Source: Effrenium voratum | Lineage: Eukaryota > Sar > Dinophyceae > Suessiales > Symbiodiniaceae | DNA: 64,000 nucleotides | Reading direction: 5' to 3' | Assembly (NCBI GenBank): GCA_963377175.1 | Contig: CAUJNA010001502.1 | Span: 797,501 to 861,500, forward strand | In this document: positions 44,658 through 53,000 of the stretch, one piece after another | Layout of the letters: each line of letters opens with the position of its first letter | How positions within the stretch are numbered: position 1 is the first letter of the stretch | Position numbers and translations under genes: made by a program | The notes under the pieces: model-generated | Database searches by the model: none | Seen by the model: the letters and a program-made list of their open reading frames with translations, nothing else | What the model was told of the DNA's origin: nothing

Positions 44658-47600
44658 CTAGGGTGGCTCTTTGCTAGTCACAACACCCTGAGGAGGTGGT
44701 TTCACCTTGGGAGCCGGCTCCGCTTTGGGTGCCGGTTCCGGCTCAATAACACAAGCCCTGAGGTCAAAGTTATCTGACCTCGCGAGGCCCGAGCAGTAGG
44801 AACGGAAAACGTCCTCGACCTCACGGGCCAAGAACTCAAAATTATCCTCTGCTTTGAGAGGAGTCCTCCATGCATCGCAACCAGAGAGCAAATTCCTGCC
44901 TACGATGTCATTGAAACGATACGAGCCCAACCCTGCGTAGCGGTTGGCAGCTCGAAGCACGTTGCAAAATCTTTCAACCTTTTCGGTTGCTGCGATGGCC
45001 GCAGCCATCTGAGGGTGAATGTACCCTGTCTCTGCCATGCATTGTGCGGCTTCGCGCAGACACGACCTTGCGCGCCACAGATTCGCGGCTGCTAGGTAAA
45101 AGTTGCAGTACGCGACGGTCCACGTCGGGTCCTGCGCATAAACCTCATCATCCCCAAGTTGAGAGTCGGGCATGGTGAACCCCAATCGGATCTCCCGGCC
45201 ACGGATTACGTCGGCCGAGATTTGATTTGATCCGGGCTGATCTTCCGGAGGAGGGCGGGGAGCGTATCGCTTCCCCAGACTGACGCATGACTCATTTGCT
45301 GCTTCCCGATTAGGGTGCAGCCGCTCAGTCTGCATTTGCCGATACCGGTCGACCAGGCCCGCTTGGGGGGCAATCGACAATGGACCGAGGTTTTCCCCAG
45401 CCCATTCGGAGAGCGCATTGGCTCCTGCATGATGGATTCCATCTGCGTTCATCGTGTCGGAAACGACGACATTAGACAAGTAATGCCAGTCGTACTCGCC
45501 GAATCGGCGGTCGACCACTGAAGCGTCATCCAGCATCTGGAAAAACGCGTCCTCTGTGAGCTCTTGCCACAGAGGGAGTGCGAGGGCAGTCTCAATGGAG
45601 TCCGCCTCGTCGGGACGGAGGAGGCGCCTTGGCCATGCTCCGTTCCTCCATGCCGCCACGGCTGGCGACAAACCCGCTCTCCTGTACAGGAAATGCACAA
45701 CAATGCAAGCATCAGCGCTTGCGGCTGATGCAAAATATTCGGATTCTGAACCGAATTCTGGGTCATCGGGATCGGGTGGTTCACCGCCGCCGCCGGGAAG
45801 GTTGGGTCCCCCGCCATCGGCGTTGTCCCCACCCATTGGGTCATCGCCACCCGGCGGTTCATCGGCCGGGGATGTGGGAGCATCGTCCCCGGCCCCGTCA
45901 CCGTTCCCGTCGTCGTTGCCTCCCCCAGCGCCTTGGCCGGGTGATGCCCCTTTGGTCCCACCCGCATCCGCAGGCGGAGACTGTGTGTCCTGGCCCGTGG
46001 GTTTGGACACTTCGGGATGAGATTCCACCCCCATTGACGCATCGGTCAACAGAGATGGGGTGCTATCTTCCGGCTGAGGATTATCCTCGCCGGTAGCCCC
46101 TGGAGCACCGCCCCCTTTTCCGGGTGGCGGATCCACCTTACAGGGCTTTGCCTGCGCGGAAGGGCCAACCGGAGCACTCTTTACAGCTCTCGGTGGCGGA
46201 ACTTCAGGCCGGGGGTGCGTGATTCCACTGTCAATGGGATCGCATCCCCCCGTGCCACCGGCGCTGGCAGCATCAGCGCCTGCCGCTTTGGGCACAGGCA
46301 CATTTGCCACCTTCGGTGCATCTACCGCAGGTCCCGCTTTGGCCGGAATCGCGCTCTTTGGCGGAGGGCCAGTGGGCAAGGACTGGGGCAACACCGGTCC
46401 CCCCTCCTTAGGAGGTACCCCACCAGCACGCTTGGCGAGTCCACCACCCCATCTGTTGGCGGTTTCACGCACAGACAGAGTCGGGAAATCATCACCATAT
46501 GCGTCTTTAGGAAGCTCCGGAGGTTTGGGCTTTGCCACGAAAATCTGCCTCCCAGTGTTGAGCTTCAAGGCAACTCTTTGGCCGCCAGACTTTGTCGGAG
46601 CACCCGACGTGGATGGGGTGTACCCGCACGCAGGTGCCGGTTTCGCAGGGATTGTACCCTTCTGTTTGCCGCAGACGGCGGGCGAAAGACCGCGGTTAGC
46701 GGCAGATTGGCCAAGGTTGGCCATGGCCTGGCCCAGCCTCTGTTTACCTGTTGCAGGTGGGGTCGAGGACCGGACGCGTTGGGCCATGGTCTGCTGTCCG
46801 TCGCCCGCATTGGGGCCTTGCCCGGACTGAGAACCCGAATTCCGTGCAATTGGCGATCTCGGTGCATTGACCGAAGCTGAACGCGCCTGGGCGCCTTGGC
46901 CACCAGACATCGTTCTGGGCGCAGAGATAACCTCCGCCCATGGTACGTCCTCGGAAGTGGACCATCGATGCAGCGGCGTGATGCACGTATGGCCCCCGCA
47001 CATGTTAATGGCGTTGAAGTAGGACTCTGGTCCCTCCTCAATCAGGTAATTGATGGCGATTGCCAGGGTTTCCTGGATCTCATCGCTCATGGCGTATTCG
47101 CGCCTCAGAACAGAGGTCAAGTCGGCAAAAGCTGAAACAAGACCTATGAATTGGTGTCCGCCTCTTTCGATGCCGACGACACCACCGTTTGAGCTCTTCT
47201 TTGAGCAGCCAAACCACATCGCATTGGATGGGTAGGCAGGGAAGCCGGCATCGCGGCACTTCCTGAAAAATGCAGTGGCAACGGGTTGCATGGACGTACC
47301 ATGCCAGACGATACCAGGGCCAGACAAGATTATTGTCGGCGCCTGGCTCCGCCCGCCCTTGTTGGCGAATTCCTTCAACGCATCGATGCTTTCATCGATG
47401 ATCCTACCCGCTTCGGGGTTGGGACCGTAAGTGTTCTCGGATTTGAGCCACTCGGTCAACCACACACATTTGGTGAAGATGACGAATATGTCATCCTTCG
47501 CCCTTGCGGGCGCACCAGCGTGCACCGGGTCCGCGAGCTTGGGACCGACTACCGTACGAAGGAGCTCAGATATTGAGCTCTCCTCGTTGATCTCCACGAC

Positions 47601-48380
47601 CTCCAGTGCATATTCACCAGTCTTGGTCGGGAGCTTTGTCCGGATGGTCGTCCACTGCTCCTGGAGCTTGGCCTCGGAGATGGATTGGCCCGCGCTGCCG
47701 GTAATCCAGTGCGATTGACCGACCAGCACGACCACCCGAGACCCCTCTACGCCTTGGTAGGAGATCTTACTTGGAACGCAGCCGCTCAGAAGCTCGGCGC
47801 ATAGGCCGGCTGCAGCGGAGGGATTAACGTACCCCAGCATTGTGAGGACAAACCCCAAACAGTCGCATTCAGCGTACTCCATGGCCGTGACAGGCCATAT
47901 CATGGAGAGGATGTAAGTGCTCACCTGGGGAGCCCATGTGCACCACCCTTCGTGCACAAGGTCACAGGGTTGGTTAACTGGACGATCAGGGTAGATGCTA
48001 CCACCGATTGCCTCCATGAGTTCTTCGCATCGAGTGGCCGTACAGGCAAGCTCGAGCATAGCGCGCTTTGGCGCATGATACATGAGCTTTGCAGCTTCGG
48101 AAAGAGGGAGGCCACCAGCCAACGGGAAGAATTTCCCTTCTGATGCAGGAACGTAGTGCTCCCAGATTTCCCTCAGCGGGAAGAACCGTACCTCGTCGAG
48201 TTCACGGACCTCCTTGGGGAAAAACTTAAAATCCACTTCGCTACCGGGCTTAGCCGGATTGGCCAAAGTCTCACGTGCCACTGACCCGGCGGGAGTTTCC
48301 GCTCCGATGGCCAGTACAGGGCGCGTGGCGCCATGACGGAGCCATCCGACCTCCGATGAGTGAGGGTTTACCTCAAGCAT
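44658..48380 (-). CDS. copia extra ORF 3: large two-domain protein (about 1,240 aa) of unknown function
   Basis: A minus-strand ORF from ATG 48,380 (MLEVNPHSSEVGWLRHG); the frame is also open about 120 nt further upstream. Residue numbers are from the GTG at 48,431. Residues about 225-410 contain VVVLVGQSHW, DDIFVIFTKCVWLTEWL and QAPTIILSGPGIVWHGTS, an alternating strand-helix pattern that could be an SGNH-hydrolase-like or other Rossmann-type fold (weak). Residues about 480-880 are Pro/Gly/Ala-rich and acidic, probably disordered. A C-terminal globular part follows (ADACIVVHFLYRRAG, WRARSCLREAAQCMAETGYI, FNDIVGRNLLSGC). It ends in Pro/Lys repeats. It lies where env-like genes sit in some copia elements, but no signal peptide or transmembrane segment was seen. 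Confidence 0.6.
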   Translation of the reverse strand: MLEVNPHSSEVGWLRHGATRPVLAIGAETPAGSVARETLANPAKPGSEVDFKFFPKEVRELDEVRFFPLREIWEHYVPASEGKFFPLAGGLPLSEAAKLMYHAPKRAMLELACTATRCEELMEAIGGSIYPDRPVNQPCDLVHEGWCTWAPQVSTYILSMIWPVTAMEYAECDCLGFVLTMLGYVNPSAAAGLCAELLSGCVPSKISYQGVEGSRVVVLVGQSHWITGSAGQSISEAKLQEQWTTIRTKLPTKTGEYALEVVEINEESSISELLRTVVGPKLADPVHAGAPARAKDDIFVIFTKCVWLTEWLKSENTYGPNPEAGRIIDESIDALKEFANKGGRSQAPTIILSGPGIVWHGTSMQPVATAFFRKCRDAGFPAYPSNAMWFGCSKKSSNGGVVGIERGGHQFIGLVSAFADLTSVLRREYAMSDEIQETLAIAINYLIEEGPESYFNAINMCGGHTCITPLHRWSTSEDVPWAEVISAPRTMSGGQGAQARSASVNAPRSPIARNSGSQSGQGPNAGDGQQTMAQRVRSSTPPATGKQRLGQAMANLGQSAANRGLSPAVCGKQKGTIPAKPAPACGYTPSTSGAPTKSGGQRVALKLNTGRQIFVAKPKPPELPKDAYGDDFPTLSVRETANRWGGGLAKRAGGVPPKEGGPVLPQSLPTGPPPKSAIPAKAGPAVDAPKVANVPVPKAAGADAASAGGTGGCDPIDSGITHPRPEVPPPRAVKSAPVGPSAQAKPCKVDPPPGKGGGAPGATGEDNPQPEDSTPSLLTDASMGVESHPEVSKPTGQDTQSPPADAGGTKGASPGQGAGGGNDDGNGDGAGDDAPTSPADEPPGGDDPMGGDNADGGGPNLPGGGGEPPDPDDPEFGSESEYFASAASADACIVVHFLYRRAGLSPAVAAWRNGAWPRRLLRPDEADSIETALALPLWQELTEDAFFQMLDDASVVDRRFGEYDWHYLSNVVVSDTMNADGIHHAGANALSEWAGENLGPLSIAPQAGLVDRYRQMQTERLHPNREAANESCVSLGKRYAPRPPPEDQPGSNQISADVIRGREIRLGFTMPDSQLGDDEVYAQDPTWTVAYCNFYLAAANLWRARSCLREAAQCMAETGYIHPQMAAAIAATEKVERFCNVLRAANRYAGLGSYRFNDIVGRNLLSGCDAWRTPLKAEDNFEFLAREVEDVFRSYCSGLARSDNFDLRACVIEPEPAPKAEPAPKVKPPPQGVVTSKEPP

Positions 48381-48787
48381 GGGATTCCAACTGTGGGTGG
48401 CCGGATTAGGTGCGAGCAAGCACCCAGACACTGCCGCCGTCCCGTCCTCAACTGCCTCTTCTTTGAGAGCAATTGCCTCAACCCAACCCGGACGCGGAAC
48501 TGCTTTATCACGCGTTGGTGGGTAGGCCCCTTCTCAGTGCGCTTAAGCACCTCAGCAGCAGTCCTGCCGAGAGGGCGAAGTAGGAGGGACAATCGGGTGG
48601 TTACACCGAGCCCGATGTGACTGACACATGAATAGAAATTCTCGAGGTCAACGGGTTTTACCGTTGTCCACACACCCGTAGGCGCGTCAGCGTTGCCGGG
48701 CGATGCCACGACGTTCCCATGGGCCATTATGTTCCATAGGGACGAGAACTGGGTTCCATGAACCCACTTTTCATGCATGCTAGTCAT
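48368..48787 (-). CDS. copia extra ORF 2: short HGT-motif ORF, probably the start of ORF 3
   Basis: A minus-strand frame from ATG 48,787 (139 aa), whose start overlaps the previous stop as ATGACTAG. It reads MTSMHEKWVHGTQFSSLWNI and then MAHGNVVASPGNADAPTGVW. The HGT...I...G...GVW pattern resembles the NAD-binding start of ADP-ribosyltransferase/RNA 2'-phosphotransferase-like folds; this is a weak, motif-level hint. From about 48.5 kb the neighbouring frame reads EGAYPPTRDKAVPRPGWVEA and IALKEEAVEDGTAAVSG straight into ORF 3, so the natural product may be a fusion through a -1 change. Confidence 0.45.
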   Translation of the reverse strand: MTSMHEKWVHGTQFSSLWNIMAHGNVVASPGNADAPTGVWTTVKPVDLENFYSCVSHIGLGVTTRLSLLLRPLGRTAAEVLKRTEKGPTHQRVIKQFRVRVGLRQLLSKKRQLRTGRRQCLGACSHLIRPPTVGIPCLR

Positions 48788-49724
48788 AAGAGGACCACAC
48801 AGCCTCGGTTTCCCGGCGCATTGACCCGATCTCAAACGCGTGCCCGCTAACCGACTGCATCTTCGTCAGCGCATCGGCCGAGATGCAGTAAATTGCTTTC
48901 ATGTACTTAGCCACCGCGTTGGGTGGGGTACAGAGTGCAGTGGGACGCTGGTACGCCCAAGCCTTGAATGCCTCTTCGGCACCAGCTGGCTGTACATTGG
49001 AGGGCAAATCCCTCCTTCCCTTTTCGACAACAGCCTCCATGGCACGAACGACATTCTTGTTCGCGCCCTGGAAGAATGTCCTCCAGCGCGAATCGATCTT
49101 TGCAAGATCGTACAACCAGTTCCCGCCTCGGGGAACCAGCGCTGGGGAGACGGCCGTCGACACGGTCATGTCCAAAATGGGGCTGACAGCCGGCTCGCAA
49201 TGGAGCTCCGACTCTCGAGGCATGGCCTCGCAAATGATCATTGAAGCCGTGTAGACGCTTTGGTCACTCAACTCCACCTTCTCCAGGATCATTGCCTGGA
49301 GAATACCAGCCACGCGTAGGCGGCGGTACTTCTTAATTTGCTGAACGAAGGAGGTATCACTGAGCATATCAGTATCAAACCCCTCCAAGAGATTGTAGAT
49401 GCCTGCAATGGCACCAATGACCTGTGGGTCTTTGACCTCGGCCTTGACTTCAACCAACTGCGTTTCAGCAGTGGTGCTAGCGCCGTAATGACCGGTCTTT
49501 GCCGTCAAGTACGGGTAGCAGATCTTGAGATACTCCGACAGCCGAGTAGGCCTGTCGTCGGACAGCGCATTGGCCGCCGGCTTTGGTTCGGGGAGGATCG
49601 GAGCCAAGAGGCTCGCGCAGTTCGGGTTCATGTAGCCCGCCTGCTGCCGCGCCGCCAAGCTCGACATCCTCATCCGCGGAGCGGCGCCCGCCGCACCACC
49701 AGCCGCCGAGGCAGCCGCAGCCAT
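48780..49724 (-). CDS. copia extra ORF 1: 314-aa protein of unknown function
   Basis: A minus-strand ORF; ATG 49,724 is preferred because its context (CGCGCAATGGCT) is good and the residues upstream of it are unlike protein. It begins with an Ala/Gly-rich stretch (MAAAASAAGGAAGAAPRM), then helical regions (RPTRLSEYLKICYPYL, DPQVIGAIAGIYNLLEGFDT, FVQQIKKYRRLRVAGILQAM, AKIDSRWRTFFQGANKNVVR, FKAWAYQRPTALCTPPNAVA). The all-helical look and size would suit a capsid- or nucleocapsid-like protein, but that is speculation. It follows pol after about 280-360 nt without a gene. Confidence 0.55.
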   Translation of the reverse strand: MAAAASAAGGAAGAAPRMRMSSLAARQQAGYMNPNCASLLAPILPEPKPAANALSDDRPTRLSEYLKICYPYLTAKTGHYGASTTAETQLVEVKAEVKDPQVIGAIAGIYNLLEGFDTDMLSDTSFVQQIKKYRRLRVAGILQAMILEKVELSDQSVYTASMIICEAMPRESELHCEPAVSPILDMTVSTAVSPALVPRGGNWLYDLAKIDSRWRTFFQGANKNVVRAMEAVVEKGRRDLPSNVQPAGAEEAFKAWAYQRPTALCTPPNAVAKYMKAIYCISADALTKMQSVSGHAFEIGSMRRETEAVWSSYD

Positions 49725-49802
49725 TGCGCGAGTTTGCGCCCGGGATGAAACGAACAAACAATGAACCGTTCCCCTGATTAAAGGGATGTCTAACAGATCC
49801 AA

Positions 49803-50083
49803 AGGTGTGTAAACCTCGGATGTCTACCATGCGGAACAGGAAAGGGCAATTTCCCTCTTTGGAGTAGACCGAGTATGGTCGTCCCAAAAGATATTCCAAC
49901 TACAACCCTTATGCAACATTGCGTAGAATGTTGATAACAGATCCTATGGACAGGCCCACACGGGCGGAAAATGACCTTAGAAATAAGTCAATATATTAGG
50001 GCGAATATGCCCGGAAAAGTGTCGCGCGTTTGCGATTGAGTGCATAGCATGACTAATGCCTGCGTGAATGATATCCTACAAGC
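49803..50083 (-). other. spacer between pol and the first extra ORF
   Basis: No ORF. The minus strand carries pyrimidine-rich tracts followed by AG (TTGCCCTTTCCTGTTCCGCA then TGGTAG, and GGATCTGTTAG) shortly before the next ATG. These would suit a cis- or trans-splice acceptor for a subgenomic mRNA. Confidence 0.35.
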
Positions 50084-53000
50084 TTATTCACTGAAAGCTG
50101 TTTGGAGAGCAGCGCGGGTCACATACTTCACAACTAACCCATGCACAAGAAGATCAACACGTGTAGTGCGATACATCCTGTTGCATTTGAAAAATGGGAA
50201 AGAGTTTGCGTGTCGTGATATGCAAATCAACGTCAACGCATGCACATGATCCTTATTTACAAGACATGAACAGTAGTGTACAACACGGCTATAGCGATTT
50301 GCGCCAAGCTTGACAAGGATATCGCGATTAGCAATCCATGTATTGGGCTGTACAAATATTCCAACTGAAAATCTCATGTTTAATGCGTGCTCAATTAAGT
50401 CGTTTAGACATGATTGGCACTGCTCTATCTGGTCACGTGCGCGTCTGATCTTGCCCCAATTTCCCCGCGTGGATGCATCGATCAAACTACCGTACCTACA
50501 AAACAAGATGTTGGGTCTGGAACCTTCAATAGTACCCCGTTTCGGGATAAAAGGACAAAAATTAGCCGGCCTAACGAAGTAGGTCAGCCATCTTCCTAGC
50601 TGAGGTTCAGGCGTTATGCCAAGCTCAGAATCGACAAAAATGTTTCGCGCATCGCAAACATTGGATCGATCCTCAACTACGTCAAAAACCATGTAGCTGG
50701 ATTCAGCTAGCTGGATAAATTTGTTGAAAAATGAGCTTTGATCGGTTTCCATGCGTACCCCCCTAATTGGGGGGAGAACAGGTGCAGCAGGCTTTATGAC
50801 AGGGAGGGTGGGACGGCTAATGAATTTCTCCAGGAATCCTGGATTAAACATTCCTAAAGTCTGCAAATTCCTACCCCATGTCACCTTGTCTACACACGCT
50901 TTGGTGAGGATGTCCGCGCCCTGATAGTGCGATGGACATGCTACGAAGCGAAAAATCTGTTCATTGTAGACTTCATTAAGCCAGCTAATGTCGATACGTT
51001 GAGTACGCGACATATACCGCATATTTGGGTTGTTCCCAGTGATGATGATGCGGCATGCAGCTTCATTGTCTTCCATACAGTTCACTGTAATGGGCTTACC
51101 GGTGCCTTGACCGATAGCAAACTGCCAAAGCTGTGCAAGTGGCATTCCTTCTTTGGCCACGCCATGATCTAGTGCAACGATCTCCGCTTCGGGAGTCGAT
51201 TTGGATACCGAAGTCTGCTTCTTGCTGACTGCAGTAATGGGAACATATGTCCTTGGGCCGACTAGGCAAATCAGGACACCAGATGTGCTTTTGGAATCGG
51301 TACGATCCCCAGCGAGATCGGCATCGCAATATGCTACGATCTCGATGTCACTAGGCTTGTCGCAGACCCACCCGTATAGGTGTAGGTCTAGCGTCGTATT
51401 GATATACGAAACTATCCTATGAAGCTTCTTGTCGCACAGTCGATTCCATTTGGTGATTCGACTGGCCAATGCCTGTACAGGTCTAATCAGGTCGTATCGA
51501 CCCATCCTAGCGCCATACAAAATTTTCATGAGTACTGCAGCCGCTGCATCGCCTAGGACACCTGGCTGTTCAGCAATCACATCTGTTGGGCACGGGGATG
51601 GTTGCCCGAATATCTGATCAACTTCCGGGTTGATGGGATTCTCATCAAATTCCGGCTTACTCTCATCCAGGAAAGGCGTTTCAGCCTTCACCAGAGGTCT
51701 AGGATACTTGGGGAGGCATAGCTCCTTGTACCTATCAACGCACGCTTCCATGAAACATGCTTCGTTGTATTTAATTATCTTCACCCGAGCGGGGTCGAAT
51801 TTGACCTCATCAGCTCGGAGACGCTTCTCCCCGAACCGGAGGTCAGGCATTTCCTTAGACGGCGGATGGTCCACGGTCCAAGCAGTACGAGGATCGAAGA
51901 AACCCTGTACATCGGCTGCGGCAAATTCATGCTCGCAACCCAGGTACCGCTTTAGGGTACCAGGCGGTTCCATTGTGATGACCCGACCAATGAGGTCCCA
52001 TCCGATCGAGAGACTCTCGGATGGACCACTCATCTTGAAATCATCAACATACACCACAAGAAAAAGCTTGTACTTGGGTTGATAAAACACGCTCGGCCAT
52101 TCTGGGACGCGGATAAATCCGACCTCAATGAGCTTTGCTTCGCAATGCCTTTCCCAGAATGTACCGGCATCGGGATGCCCGTATAGGGCGAGAATCAAAG
52201 GACAGACTGGGTCCTCAAAGCCAGCATCGACCCATGCTTGAGGCCATTGGTCCTTAGGAAGTCGCACCCAAGTTGTGGGACCCAGTAGCTGAGCTTGGGT
52301 ATAGGCGGATTCGCCATCACTAACTTGCAGTGCGTGACCAGGCAACATGCCATATGCATCACACATTTTTCCTGCGGCCATTGTTGCCGGACACGAGGTA
52401 GCTTCGGAAAACATGGCCCAGTGATTTGCCTGGTCCTTCACAAAGCATCCCTCAAAGACAACTCTCCCTTTGTATTTCCGATTAGGATCATCCTCAGGGA
52501 GTTCATGATTCTTTTCGACACAAATGTCAAAGATCCTTCCTACATGGACAGTCATGCCATTCGCACGCGCTTCGGCGGCTACTTTCTTCCATTCTCTAAC
52601 TCCTAGTTCATCCCAACATCCCAACTTTCGGAGCTTTGTCCATTCCTTGAGAAGAGCTGCACGCGCTTTGTCGTTGCCAGCTTGCTCCTTCTTTGTCACA
52701 GGCCTTGCGACACAGGCATAAAAGGTTGGTATTCCCTGAAGGTTGGGTTGATGCCCCGAAGCCTTGTTCGATCTGGGCATCGGTGGAGTAGGATCTCCGT
52801 TTAACCCTATGGCAGGGCCAGCAGGATACCCGCCGGTGCTGCCGAATCCATTGACCCCCCTGACGGTTACGTCAGGCTGCTTGACAGTGATCTTAGCGTC
52901 AACGATCATGACTTTCTCAAGTACGAGCTGAGCGATCCTGTCTCCAGGTCGGATTCGAAATTCGTAATCAGAATGATTGAAAAGCATCACTCTTACTTCT

